A program made the translations under genes and the position numbers. This document shows, piece by piece, positions 1-7,818 of a stretch of 64,000 nt of DNA; positions within the stretch are counted from its first letter, which is position 1, and every line of letters begins with the position of its first letter. Source of the DNA: Nitriliruptoraceae bacterium (GTDB taxonomy: Bacteria > Actinomycetota > Nitriliruptoria > Nitriliruptorales > Nitriliruptoraceae); contig JAGYKW010000001.1 in NCBI GenBank assembly GCA_018401275.1, positions 310,001-374,000 on the forward strand. The letters run 5' to 3'. Below the pieces are notes generated by a model, which did no database searches, was not told the DNA's origin, and saw nothing but the letters and a program-made list of their open reading frames with translations.

Positions 1-43
1 CGACGAGCGCGGCGACGACGACAGATGCGTCGAGGACGGTCAG
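1..43 (-). CDS. PIN-domain toxin (VapC/FitB-like), 5' end only
   Basis: Only the first 14 codons lie in the window; the gene runs off its left edge. They read L-T-V-L-D-A-S-V-V-V-A-A-L-V, the usual first strand of PIN-domain ribonuclease toxins with the first acidic metal ligand (Asp5). The gene follows the antitoxin with a CTGA overlap: the only plausible start is CTG (positions 43-41), seven bases after a GAGG Shine-Dalgarno sequence. No ATG, GTG or TTG is in frame nearby. Family and pairing are well supported by context. The CTG start is inferred and the rest of the protein cannot be seen. Confidence 0.6.
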   Translation of the reverse strand, partial: MTVLDASVVVAALV

Positions 44-276
44 GACCGTGCCTCGTCGAGCAGCGCGATGATGTCGCGCGCCGGCAACGAGGTGCCCAGT
101 GCCGCCGTGCGGGCACGGACCTCGCTCATGAGCAGCGCTGGGTCGGGCCGGGACGCGAGGTCGATGAGCGCGCCGCGGAGGTACTCCTGGAGCGATCGAC
201 CGCTGCGACCCGCCCGCGCGGCGAGCTCGTCCCGGACGTCGTCGGGGACGTTCCTGATGGAGATGACGGTCGGCAT
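40..276 (-). CDS. Ribbon-helix-helix antitoxin (FitA/VapB-like)
   Basis: A 78-residue protein starting MPTVISIRNVPDD. The strand followed by a DVRDELAARAGRSGRSLQEYL helix-turn-helix region (about residues 12-33) is typical of FitA-type antitoxins, which bind their own promoter and neutralise a PIN toxin. The C-terminal part would wrap the toxin. The start at 276 is preferred over ATG 315 and upstream codons because a TANNNT box (TACTCT, 283-288) ends six bases before it, as in leaderless actinobacterial genes, and no Shine-Dalgarno sequence is present. It is co-transcribed with the toxin at the window edge. Confidence 0.8.
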   Translation of the reverse strand: MPTVISIRNVPDDVRDELAARAGRSGRSLQEYLRGALIDLASRPDPALLMSEVRARTAALGTSLPARDIIALLDEARS

Positions 277-282
277 GGCAGC

Positions 283-315
283 AGAGTAGCTGCGACGACT
301 GCGTTCTGCATGCAT
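283..315 (-). promoter_or_regulatory. Leaderless promoter and possible operator of the toxin-antitoxin pair
   Basis: On the minus strand TACTCT (283-288) lies at -12 to -7 relative to the antitoxin ATG. About 20 bases further upstream is the perfect palindrome TGCATGCA (307-314). RHH antitoxins usually bind palindromic half-sites near the -10/-35 region, so this is a reasonable autoregulatory operator. No good -35 hexamer is visible. The remaining sequence to 460 shows no gene. Confidence 0.4.
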
Positions 316-460
316 AATGGCTCCTTGGACTCGGGCGGCTCGGAGGTGCTGTCGCGAGAGCCAGTCTCGCCTCCTGTCGTGCTGGTCGATCGATCCGTCT
401 CGAGGCTGTGGATGAGCGCGACGCGGGGTGTGCGCGCAAGCCTGAACCGCAGGGTTCTCC

Positions 461-497
461 ACAGGTGCCCGTCGGGGTCTTCCCGGCGGGCACCTGT
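461..497. other. Strong 37-nt inverted repeat before the MBL gene
   Basis: An 11-bp perfect stem (461-471 with 487-497), a T-G wobble and four more G-C pairs close a five-base loop (GTCTT, 477-481). It ends just before the candidate GTG (500) and 18 bases before ATG 515 of the metallo-hydrolase gene. There is no T-tract, so a classical terminator is doubtful. An mRNA structure at the ribosome-binding region or a protein-binding palindrome is equally possible. Confidence 0.5.
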
Positions 498-499
498 GC

Positions 500-1372
500 G
501 TGCAGGCTCAGGGCATGCCCGCCCTCCTGCTGCTCGTCGTCCTCCTCGTCCCGCTGCTCGCGGGGTGCGTGCCGGGTGGCGCGCGCAGCGACGGGGTCCC
601 GACGGCGGACGCGCCGTTCACGCTGACCGCTCTGGACGTCGGGCAGGGTGACGCGACGCTCCTGCGGACGGCGCAGGTGGCAGTGCTCGTCGACACGGGT
701 GACCCCGACGCGGACGTCGTGCGGTTGCTGCGTCGCGAGGGCGTCGACCGGCTGGATCTCCTCATCGTCACGCATGCGCATCTCGATCACGTCGGGGGCG
801 CGGCGGCGGTGCTCGCCGCGATGCCCGTCAGCGTCGTCTGGATGCATCCGGTCCCCGACGCTCACCCCGTCGTCGCCGAGCATCATGCTGCGCTCAGAGA
901 GGCCGAGCTGCGTGGTGTCCCGGTCCGCGGCCCGCCCGAGGGAGCAAGCGTCGCACTCGGTGACCTGGTCCTCGAGGTCCTCGGTCCACCGCCGGGCCGC
1001 CCCTACGACTGGACCCGAGGCGAGCTCAACAACACGTCGATCGTGCTGCGTGCCACCGTCGCGGGCGCAGGCTCCGTGCTGCTCGCAGGGGACGCGGAGC
1101 GTGAGGCGCAGGCGGATCTGCTCGCGAACCATCGGGACCGCCTCCGTGCCGATGTCCTGGTCGTCCCGCACCACGGCTCGCGCACGTCCGATCCGGAGTT
1201 CCTCCTCGCCACCGGAGCCTCGCTCGCGATCATCAGCGTGGGCCGGGGCAACCGTCACGGTCATCCGGCCGTCGAGATCGTCGACGCCCTCGAGGCGGCC
1301 GGGATGGACGTCCGGCGCACCGACCGTGACGGCACGGTCCGCATCGGACTGGCCGGGATCGCTGCCGGTTAG
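500..1372 (+). CDS. Stand-alone ComEC-type metallo-beta-lactamase-fold lipoprotein
   Basis: This 290-residue protein has a hydrophobic leader ending in a lipobox (LLAGC, Cys23), so it is probably a lipoprotein on the outer face of the membrane. The rest is the ComEC/Rec2 C-terminal hydrolase domain: DVGQGDA (46-52), metal motif THAHLDH (91-97), VVPHHGS and SVGRGNRHGHP. The DNA-channel (Competence) and OB parts of ComEC are absent. It sits directly before holA, where actinobacteria and many others keep comEC, so it may be a reduced descendant with a nuclease or phosphodiesterase role. The start could be GTG 500 or ATG 515; neither has a strong Shine-Dalgarno sequence. Confidence 0.8.
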   Translation: MQAQGMPALLLLVVLLVPLLAGCVPGGARSDGVPTADAPFTLTALDVGQGDATLLRTAQVAVLVDTGDPDADVVRLLRREGVDRLDLLIVTHAHLDHVGGAAAVLAAMPVSVVWMHPVPDAHPVVAEHHAALREAELRGVPVRGPPEGASVALGDLVLEVLGPPPGRPYDWTRGELNNTSIVLRATVAGAGSVLLAGDAEREAQADLLANHRDRLRADVLVVPHHGSRTSDPEFLLATGASLAIISVGRGNRHGHPAVEIVDALEAAGMDVRRTDRDGTVRIGLAGIAAG

Positions 1373-1428
1373 CCTCCCTCCGGAGCGTCCCGCACAGGGG
1401 ATGCTCGACGCCGGGACGGGAGGCAGGG

Positions 1429-2406
1429 ATGTCGCAGGTGCTGCTCGTCGTCGGTGCGGACCCGCTGCTGTGCGACCGTGAGGTCGAGCGTCGACTCGCC
1501 GACATCGCGGCCGACGGCGTCCTGACCCACGTGCTGCGGCTCGACGCGTCAGAGCTCGAGCAGCTGCCGGAGATGCGCACCGCCTCGCTGCTCGAGGAAC
1601 GCACCTGCGTGGTGATGCGCAGCGTCGAGGCGCTCTCCGGGGAGAACAACCGGGCGCTGCGTGAGCAGATCGAGCACTACGTCGCGAGCCCCGACCCGAT
1701 GAACGTGCTGATCCTCGTCGCGCGCAACGTCGGGCGCATCCCCACGCTCGCGAAGGCTGTCGCGGCGGCAGGGGAGAAGATCGACGTCGCGATCCCCGCC
1801 GAGCATGACGGCCGCGCGTGGGACCGGCTCATCGCCGAGGAGTTCGCGCGGCTCGAGCGTCAGGCGGAGCCGGCTGCGATCGCCGCCGTGCTCGAGCATG
1901 CGGGGCATGACGCGACCGTGATCGCCTCGCAGGTCGCCACCGTGTGCCATGCGACGGAGGTCGGGCGTGTCATCACCGTCGAGGACGTCGAGGCGGTCGT
2001 CGCTGGTCAAGGGCGAACCTCGGCGTTCGCCATCGCCGACGCGATCGATCGGCGTGATCCGGCCGGCGCACTGATGGCGCTGCGCGGCGCGATGGGGTCG
2101 GGAGAGGCGCCGCTGCGCATCGTCGGTGCGCTCACGTTCCGCCTCCGGCAGCTGCTGCAGGCCAGGGCCGGCGCGGACGCGCGCGACATCGGGATCCCTC
2201 CGGGCCGTCTGCAGCACCTGCGACGATCCGCCCAGGCCTTCCTGCCCGGGGAGCTCGCGTGGTGCCACGACCGGCTCGCGCAGCTCGATGTGGCGCTGAA
2301 GGGCAGTGACCTGCCCGACGACGTGCTCATGGACGTCGCGGTCATCGAGCTCGCGACGTCACGCGCCCCGGGCGCACCGTTCGACCCGACGGTGCCACGC
2401 GACTGA
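1429..2406 (+). CDS. holA: DNA polymerase III subunit delta
   Basis: A 325-residue HolA, the clamp-loader subunit that opens the beta sliding clamp and works with delta-prime and tau/gamma. It begins SQVLLVVGADPLLCDREV, the usual strand-loop of the HolA N-terminal domain, with the TASLLEERTCVVMRSVEAL region near residue 55 and the helical collar domain after residue 210 (TSAFAIADAIDRRDPAGAL). Length matches the family. A TAGCCT box (1370-1375) overlapping the stop codon of the previous gene could give it its own promoter. It is followed by 15-bp tandem repeats and a bidirectional terminator shared with rpsT. Confidence 0.93.
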   Translation: MSQVLLVVGADPLLCDREVERRLADIAADGVLTHVLRLDASELEQLPEMRTASLLEERTCVVMRSVEALSGENNRALREQIEHYVASPDPMNVLILVARNVGRIPTLAKAVAAAGEKIDVAIPAEHDGRAWDRLIAEEFARLERQAEPAAIAAVLEHAGHDATVIASQVATVCHATEVGRVITVEDVEAVVAGQGRTSAFAIADAIDRRDPAGALMALRGAMGSGEAPLRIVGALTFRLRQLLQARAGADARDIGIPPGRLQHLRRSAQAFLPGELAWCHDRLAQLDVALKGSDLPDDVLMDVAVIELATSRAPGAPFDPTVPRD

Positions 2407-2414
2407 CGCTCCTC

Positions 2415-2459
2415 GTCGCGACGCTGCGGGTCGCGACGGTGCGGGAGCGCGACGGTGGG
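2415..2459. repeat. 15-bp tandem repeat after holA
   Basis: Units at 2415-2429 and 2430-2444 match at 14 of 15 positions (GTCGCGACGCTGCGG and its variant). A third, more diverged unit follows at 2445-2459. The repeat starts nine bases after the holA stop codon and lies before the shared terminator. Confidence 0.7.
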
Positions 2460-2489
2460 GGTCGGCGACCGGGCCTGCAACGAGAACGA

Positions 2490-2505
2490 CCCCGCCGGAG
2501 CGGGG
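2490..2505. terminator. Bidirectional hairpin between holA and rpsT
   Basis: A six-pair stem (CCCCGC / GCGGGG) closes a CGGA tetraloop between the convergent ends of holA (2406) and rpsT (2529). No T-run follows on either strand, as is common in high-GC actinobacteria. Confidence 0.6.
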
Positions 2506-2528
2506 CCGTCACGTGTGAGACCGGGTCC

Positions 2529-2798
2529 TCAGTTCGAGCGCAGCGCCTGCAGGGCCTTGGCCATCCCCGACTTGCGGTTGGCGGCCTGGTTGCGGTGGAT
2601 CACGCCCTTCTGCGCGGCCTTGTCGAGCTCGCGAGCGGCCTCGCCGTAGGCGCTCTCCGCCGTCGCAGCGTCACCAGCATCGATGGCGGCGCGGAAGCGG
2701 CGCACGAAGGTGCGGGTGCGCGAGCGCACGATGATGTTGCGCTGGCGCGCCACCTCGTTCTGACGGTTGCGCTTGACCTGCGACGCGATGTTGGCCAT
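2529..2798 (-). CDS. rpsT: 30S ribosomal protein S20
   Basis: An 89-residue basic protein starting [21 protein letters not shown] and ending [12 protein letters not shown], with the [20 protein letters not shown] signature of S20. It binds 16S rRNA early in 30S assembly. The start at 2798 is fixed by family alignment and a GAGG Shine-Dalgarno sequence. It is encoded opposite to holA and lepA, as in many actinobacteria. A possible sigma-A promoter (TTGGTC 2947-2952, 18-bp spacer, TACGCT 2923-2928 on the minus strand) would leave a leader of about 115 bases, in keeping with S20 leader autoregulation known in other bacteria. Confidence 0.96.
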   Translation of the reverse strand: MANIASQVKRNRQNEVARQRNIIVRSRTRTFVRRFRAAIDAGDAATAESAYGEAARELDKAAQKGVIHRNQAANRKSGMAKALQALRSN

Positions 2799-2922
2799 CG
2801 GGGACCTCGTGGGGCATATGGCACCGCAGTGCCGGTTCTGTGGCGTGCTCGGAGACGTGCAGGTGACACCGGGAGCAGCTGGGCTGCGAGGTGAAGCGCT
2901 GCCCGAGGGCGGCACGAGGGGG

Positions 2923-2952
2923 AGCGTAGCGCCTCAGCGGCCCTGCGACCAA
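2923..2952 (-). promoter_or_regulatory. Probable rpsT promoter
   Basis: On the minus strand TTGGTC and TACGCT are separated by 18 bp, upstream of rpsT. The predicted transcript has a 5' leader of about 115 bases (2799-2915), in which no ORF is evident. Confidence 0.4.
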
Positions 2953-2980
2953 CCGATGCGGATCGAGCGGTGACATGCAA

Positions 2981-3002
2981 GAGCCCCGCCTGAGCGGGGC
3001 TC
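2981..3002 (-). terminator. Terminator of the cold-shock gene
   Basis: A perfect nine-pair stem (GAGCCCCGC / GCGGGGCTC) with a four-base loop lies 60 bases downstream of the csp stop codon and upstream of the rpsT promoter, so it separates the two leftward units. Confidence 0.7.
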
Positions 3003-3060
3003 GAGCCGACCGGCAGCCGTACGACCACAGATGGAGCGAAGGACGCCGGTCCCAGAAGCG

Positions 3061-3264
3061 TCAGCCCTGACGGACGTCCGCGGCCTGGAGGCCCTTCTGG
3101 CCATTTGTGACCTCGAAGACGACCTTCTGACCCTCATCGAGGGACTTGTAGCCATCCATCTGGATCGCGGAGAAGTGGACGAAGACATCGTCCCCACCGT
3201 CATCGGGCTGGATGAATCCGAAGCCCTTGTCGGCGTTGAACCACTTTACGGTGCCTGAAGGCAT
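3061..3264 (-). CDS. cspA: Cold-shock domain protein
   Basis: A 67-residue single cold-shock domain starting [18 protein letters not shown], with RNP1 (KGFGFI, about 13-18) and RNP2 (DVFVHF, about 26-31) complete. Proteins of this type bind single-stranded nucleic acid and melt RNA secondary structure. The start is fixed by family length and an AGGGA Shine-Dalgarno sequence. The 250-bp gap up to lepA (3265-3517) holds both upstream regions and no gene. A TATCGT box on the minus strand (3349-3354) would give csp a leader of about 80 bases, usual for temperature-responsive csp mRNAs. Confidence 0.93.
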   Translation of the reverse strand: MPSGTVKWFNADKGFGFIQPDDGGDDVFVHFSAIQMDGYKSLDEGQKVVFEVTNGQKGLQAADVRQG

Positions 3265-3517
3265 TGATCTTTTCCCTACGTGACCACGCTCGTCGGAGGG
3301 TTTCCGGTTTTCGGAGACGCGACACCCCGACCGGGTGTGGAAGCACGAACGATACCCCACGCGGGTGCGGTCCGCCACCGTCCGGTTGGCGAGGTGGGCA
3401 CGACCGGTCCGTGCTGGCCGTAGTCTGCCGTCCTCAGGCGCCCTCTCGCGTCCTCGCGCGCCCTCGCGGCGCATCCCCCTCCGCCCGACCTGACCACCCG
3501 GAAGGACCTCGGCCACC

Positions 3518-5362
3518 GTGACCTACCCGCAGGAGCGCATCAGGAACTTCTGCATCGTGGCCCACGTGGACCACGGGAAGTCCACCCTGGCCGACCGCAT
3601 GCTCCAGGTGACCGGCCTCGTCGACCCCCGCAAGATGCGCGACCAGTACCTCGACCGCATGGACATCGAGCGCGAGCGGGGCATCACCATCAAGGCCCAG
3701 ACGGTCCGCATGCCCTACCGGCCGCTCGGCGACGTCGGCGACGAGTTCCTGCTCAACCTCATCGACACGCCCGGTCACGTCGACTTCTCCTACGAGGTCT
3801 CGCGCGCCATCGCCGCCTGCGAGGGGGCGGTGCTGCTCATCGACGCGGCGCAGGGCCTCGAGGCGCAGACGCTCGCGAACCTCTACCTCGCCCTCGAGGC
3901 GAACCTCGAGATCATCCCGGTCCTCAACAAGATCGACCTGCCCGCCGCCCGGCCCGAGGAGGTCGCCGAGGAGATCGGGTCGGTCCTCGGTGTCGAGCCG
4001 ACGGGCGTGATCCGCATCAGCGCGAAGGACGGCACCAACGTCGACGCGGTGCTCGACGCGGTCGTCGACCGCGTGCCGCCGCCGTCGGGTCGTGCGGACG
4101 CACCGACGCGTGCGCTCGTGTTCGACTCCGTCTACGACCCCTACCGCGGCGCGCTCGTCTACGTCCGGGTCGTCGACGGTCGCATCCGCCTCAACGACCG
4201 CATCCGCATGCTCGCGACCGGCTTCGAGGGCGAGGTCGACACGCTCGGCGTGCAGTCGCCCGAGGAGACCGAGGTCCTCGAGCTCGGTGTCGGCGAGGTC
4301 GGCGTGCTGTCCGCGTCGATCAAGTCGGTGGAGAACGCGAAGGTCGGCGACACGGTCACGACCGCCGGGCGCGGCGCGGCCGACGTGCAGCAGCTGCCCG
4401 GCTACCAGGAGCCGCTCGCGATGGTGTTCTCCGGGCTGTTCCCGCTCGACTCGGACGACTTCCCGCTGCTGCGTGACGCGCTCGACAAGCTGCGGCTCAA
4501 CGACGCATCGTTCAGCTTCGAGCCCGAGACGTCCGTCGCGCTCGGCTTCGGCTTCCGCTGCGGGTTCCTCGGGCTGCTCCACCTCGAGATCGTGATGGAG
4601 CGCATCGACCGCGAGTTCAACATCCCGCTCGTGACGACCTCGCCATCGGTGCGCTACCGGGTGACGCTGACCGACCCGCCCGACGCGCAGGGTCGTCCGC
4701 GGATCCTCGAGGTCCCCAACCCGCAGGACATGCCCGACTCCGGTCGGATCGCGTCGGTCGCCGAGCCGACCGTCACCGCCCGCATCCTCACGCCCAAGGA
4801 GGCGCTGGGTCCGATCATGCAGCTGTGCGAGCAGCGCCGCGGCGAGATGCTCGCCATGGACTACCTGACGCCCGAGCGCATCGAGCTGAAGTACCGCCTG
4901 CCGCTGGCCGCCACGATCACCGACTTCTTCGACCAGCTCAAGTCGCTCAGCCGCGGCTACGCGTCGATGGACTACGAGCTGTCGGAGTACGTCGAGGCGC
5001 CGCTGGTGCGCGTCGACCTGCTGCTGCACGGCGAACCGGTCGACGCGTTCAGCGCGATCGTCCACCGCGACGACGCCTACCACTTCGGGCGCGCGATGGT
5101 CGAGAAGCTCAAGGAGCTGATCCCGCGCCAGATGTTCGACATCCCCGTGCAGGCCGCCATCGGCGCGAAGGTCATCGCGCGCGAGACGATCAAGGCCAAG
5201 CGCAAGGACGTGCTCGCCAAGTGCTACGGAGGGGACGTGTCGCGCAAGCGCAAGCTCCTCGAGAAGCAGAAGGAGGGCAAGAAGCGCATGAAGTCCGTCG
5301 GGTCGGTCGAGATCCCGCCGGAGGCGTTCGTGTCCGCCCTGCGGGTGTCGCGCGATGGCTGA
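3518..5362 (+). CDS. lepA: Elongation factor 4 (LepA), back-translocase GTPase
   Basis: A 614-residue translational GTPase. Motifs visible: G1 AHVDHGKST (15-23), G3 DTPGH (83-87), G4 NKID (137-140), then domains II and III, the EF-G domain V-like segment, and a C-terminal domain with the conserved lysine-rich tail ([21 protein letters not shown] split over about 560-580). LepA remodels stalled ribosomes and influences 30S assembly. It starts at GTG 3518 behind GGAAGGA. It overlaps the next gene by eight bases and is followed by hemW, the usual neighbour order. Confidence 0.97.
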   Translation: MTYPQERIRNFCIVAHVDHGKSTLADRMLQVTGLVDPRKMRDQYLDRMDIERERGITIKAQTVRMPYRPLGDVGDEFLLNLIDTPGHVDFSYEVSRAIAACEGAVLLIDAAQGLEAQTLANLYLALEANLEIIPVLNKIDLPAARPEEVAEEIGSVLGVEPTGVIRISAKDGTNVDAVLDAVVDRVPPPSGRADAPTRALVFDSVYDPYRGALVYVRVVDGRIRLNDRIRMLATGFEGEVDTLGVQSPEETEVLELGVGEVGVLSASIKSVENAKVGDTVTTAGRGAADVQQLPGYQEPLAMVFSGLFPLDSDDFPLLRDALDKLRLNDASFSFEPETSVALGFGFRCGFLGLLHLEIVMERIDREFNIPLVTTSPSVRYRVTLTDPPDAQGRPRILEVPNPQDMPDSGRIASVAEPTVTARILTPKEALGPIMQLCEQRRGEMLAMDYLTPERIELKYRLPLAATITDFFDQLKSLSRGYASMDYELSEYVEAPLVRVDLLLHGEPVDAFSAIVHRDDAYHFGRAMVEKLKELIPRQMFDIPVQAAIGAKVIARETIKAKRKDVLAKCYGGDVSRKRKLLEKQKEGKKRMKSVGSVEIPPEAFVSALRVSRDG

Positions 5363-5996
5363 CGTCGAGCGCCAGCCCGACCCGACGACGCCGCCACCGG
5401 TCGTGCCCGATCGTCCCCCGGCCGACGCTGGGGGCGGAGCTGCGAGCGGCGCTGGGGCCGACGCTGACGTGCAGCGGTCGGGCATCCCGGACGGTTCCGA
5501 CGCGGACCTGTGGGTGTTCTCCTTCGACGGGCTGATGCGGGCGCAGGAGGCGATGCTCGCCGTGTCGCGCCTGAGTGCTCGCCGCCACCTCGACCTCGAG
5601 GACGCGGCCATCGTGACGCTGCGACGCGGTCGCGTGAGGCTGCTGCAGACGCGCGACATGAACCCCGCCCAGGGCGCGATCGGGGGTGCGTGGCTCGGCA
5701 CGATCGCCGGGCTGTTCGCGGGTCTCCCGCTGGTCGGGGCGGCGCTCGGAGCGGTGGCGGGCGGGGCCTACGCGCGGCTGCGCGACTTCGGGATCGATGA
5801 CCAGGCGATGAAGGAGTTCGGCCGCAGCCTCGCGGGCGAGCGCTCGGCGCTGTTCCTGCTCGTGCGCGACTGCCACCGCATGCGGGCGCTGCACGAGGTC
5901 TCGCGCTTCCCGGCCCGCCTCGAGCGCTCCAGCGCCGACCCTGCGCTCATCGCCGAGGTCCGTGCGCGGCTCCCGATCGACCCGTGGGACGGCTGA
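5355..5996 (+). CDS. DUF1269-family membrane-associated protein
   Basis: A 213-residue protein inserted between lepA and hemW. The first 45 residues are proline/alanine-rich and disordered. The remainder matches the DUF1269 pattern: an N-terminal [16 protein letters not shown] strand-helix, a glycine-rich hydrophobic hairpin (about 107-136, [16 protein letters not shown]) and a [13 protein letters not shown] segment, then a LFLLVRD strand. The family has no defined biochemical role; stress or membrane functions have been suggested. The eight-base overlap with lepA suggests translational coupling. Confidence 0.75.
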   Translation: MADVERQPDPTTPPPVVPDRPPADAGGGAASGAGADADVQRSGIPDGSDADLWVFSFDGLMRAQEAMLAVSRLSARRHLDLEDAAIVTLRRGRVRLLQTRDMNPAQGAIGGAWLGTIAGLFAGLPLVGAALGAVAGGAYARLRDFGIDDQAMKEFGRSLAGERSALFLLVRDCHRMRALHEVSRFPARLERSSADPALIAEVRARLPIDPWDG

Positions 5997-6010
5997 GCGG
6001 CGTGTCGGGC

Positions 6011-7243
6011 ATGACGGACCAACGACGCAGCACGCACGCCTGGCTGACGACGCCGCTCGAGTCCGGCACGGCCGCCGGCTTCGGCGTCTACCTCCACGTC
6101 CCGTTCTGCCACCACCGCTGCGGCTACTGCGACTTCGCCACCGAGGCGGTCGGCGGACTCGCGGCGGACGAGCGTGAGGCGCTGATGCAGCGCTACGTGC
6201 GCGCGCTCGAGGCCGACCTCGCCGCCCAGGCCGCGGTCGGCGAGCTCCCGACGGTCACGTCCGTGTTCATCGGCGGTGGGACGCCGACGCTGCTGCCGCC
6301 CGACGAGCTCGCTCGTCTGGTGCGCGCCGTGTCACGCGAGCTCGACGTCGCCGACGGCGTCGAGATCACCGTCGAGTGCAACCCGGAGACCGCGGACGAG
6401 GAGCTCTTCGGTGTGCTGGCCGAGGCGGGCGTGGACCGGCTGTCGATGGGTGCGCAGTCGTTCGATCCTGCGGTGCTCGGCGTGCTCGACCGCCTCCACC
6501 GTCCGGAGCGCACCGCGGAGGCGGTCCGCCTCGCCCGCGCGGCCGGCATCCCGCGCATCGGGCTCGATCTGATCTACGGCACGCCGGGGGAGGACGACGC
6601 GTCGTGGCGCGCGAGCCTCGCCGCGGTGCTCACGATCGGCGTCGACCACGTCTCGGCGTACGCGCTGGGTGTGCACGCGAACACCCCGCTGGGGCGCGCG
6701 GTCGCCGCCGGGCTCGTGCCGCCGCCGGACGATGACGTGCAGCGTGAGCGTTTCGACGAGGCACGCGAGCTGCTGCGTGGAGCGGGCTTCGTGCACTACG
6801 AGGTCGCGAACTTCGCGCGCTCCGACGCGCTGCGCTCGCGTCACAACGTCCTCTACTGGCGCCACGGTGACTACCTCGGCGTCGGCGTCGGGGCGCATGC
6901 GCATCGCGACGGTCGTCGCTGGTGGACGACGCGCTCGACGTCGCGCTACCTCGATGCCGCCGAGGCGTCAGTCGCGGACCGCGACGCACGTGACGACATG
7001 GGGCGTATGCGGACGGTGACCGAGGAGGAGCAGCTCGATGTCGACGCGCGCGCGCTCGAGCGACTGATGCTCGGGCTGCGGCTCGTCGAGGGACTCCACC
7101 CGTTCGACGTCCCGCCGCTGGCCGTGGAGGCGCTCGACGACGCGGTCCGACTCGGTCTCATCACGATGTCGTGCGGCAGGCTGCAGGCGACCGAGAGCGG
7201 CTGGTACCTGCTCGACGAGACGGTGCGCCGACTCGCGGCCTGA
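6011..7243 (+). CDS. hemW: HemW-like radical SAM protein (heme chaperone)
   Basis: A radical SAM protein of about 410 residues with the cluster motif C33-x3-C37-x2-C40 (HVPFCHHRCGYCDF), GGGTPTLL, the ITVECNPET strand and the SMGAQSF motif of the HemN/HemW group. The extra HemW C-terminal winged-helix region is present. HemW delivers heme to membrane targets and is not a true coproporphyrinogen oxidase; a HemN role cannot be excluded from sequence alone. ATG 6011 is chosen; GTG 5984, overlapping the previous gene, would add nine residues. The lepA-hemW-hrcA order is typical, but here hrcA is 6 kb further on. Confidence 0.9.
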   Translation: MTDQRRSTHAWLTTPLESGTAAGFGVYLHVPFCHHRCGYCDFATEAVGGLAADEREALMQRYVRALEADLAAQAAVGELPTVTSVFIGGGTPTLLPPDELARLVRAVSRELDVADGVEITVECNPETADEELFGVLAEAGVDRLSMGAQSFDPAVLGVLDRLHRPERTAEAVRLARAAGIPRIGLDLIYGTPGEDDASWRASLAAVLTIGVDHVSAYALGVHANTPLGRAVAAGLVPPPDDDVQRERFDEARELLRGAGFVHYEVANFARSDALRSRHNVLYWRHGDYLGVGVGAHAHRDGRRWWTTRSTSRYLDAAEASVADRDARDDMGRMRTVTEEEQLDVDARALERLMLGLRLVEGLHPFDVPPLAVEALDDAVRLGLITMSCGRLQATESGWYLLDETVRRLAA

Positions 7244-7275
7244 GCCGGAGGGCTGGGGCGGACAGGGCGCGGTGG

Positions 7276-7818
7276 CTAGTCGAGCGCGGTGCCGCAGTGC
7301 GCGAGCGCCCGGCGGACGAGCCGCGCATGGCCCTCGGACAGCTCCGAGGCGACACCGTTGCCCACGGCCTCCTCGGGGGTCAGCCAGGAGAACTCGAGCG
7401 CGTCCTGCGAGGGACGGCACTCGCCCTCGACGGGGACGACGAAGCAGAGCGCGACGGCATGCTGACGAGGGTCGTGGAAGCCGCTGCGCGCGGGGTCCGG
7501 GAAGTACTCGACGACGGTGAAGGGGGCGGTGCCCGTCGGGAGCTGCGGTTCCGCGTCGGGGCCGAGGTCCTTGGTGAGGTGGCGCCACAGCGCGTCGCGG
7601 ATGGTCTCGTTGTGCAGGATGCGACCGGAGACGATCTCGCGCGACATCGAGCCGTCCGCCTGCGGGCGCAGGAGCAGCCCGATGCGTTCGATGCGGCCGA
7701 GGTGGTCGACACGGACCGGGACGGCCTCGACGTAGACCATGGGGACCTGGCCGCGAGCCGCGTCGAGACCCTCGGGCGCGAGCCAGCCGTGACGGGTCTC
7801 GACGGTCCCAGTGCTCAT
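7276..7818 (-). CDS. DUF4916 Nudix-like protein with degenerate Nudix box
   Basis: A 180-residue protein with the Nudix fold pattern of the actinobacterial DUF4916 group. The box region keeps G65-x5-E71-x7-R79 but then reads H-L-T-K-D-L-G, so the usual REUxEExGU glutamates that bind magnesium are replaced (E to H at 80, EE to KD at 83-84). Hydrolase activity is therefore doubtful; it may bind a nucleotide or act on another substrate. A TACGCT box (7847-7852, minus strand) lies about 30 bases before the ATG. It is convergent with hemW. Confidence 0.75.
   Translation of the reverse strand: MSTGTVETRHGWLAPEGLDAARGQVPMVYVEAVPVRVDHLGRIERIGLLLRPQADGSMSREIVSGRILHNETIRDALWRHLTKDLGPDAEPQLPTGTAPFTVVEYFPDPARSGFHDPRQHAVALCFVVPVEGECRPSQDALEFSWLTPEEAVGNGVASELSEGHARLVRRALAHCGTALD

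Noticed and set aside
3434-5701. 755-codon open frame on the minus strand over lepA
   Set aside because: It is the antisense shadow of lepA, and its translation is low-complexity (Arg, His, Asp, Val). High GC content produces such frames throughout.
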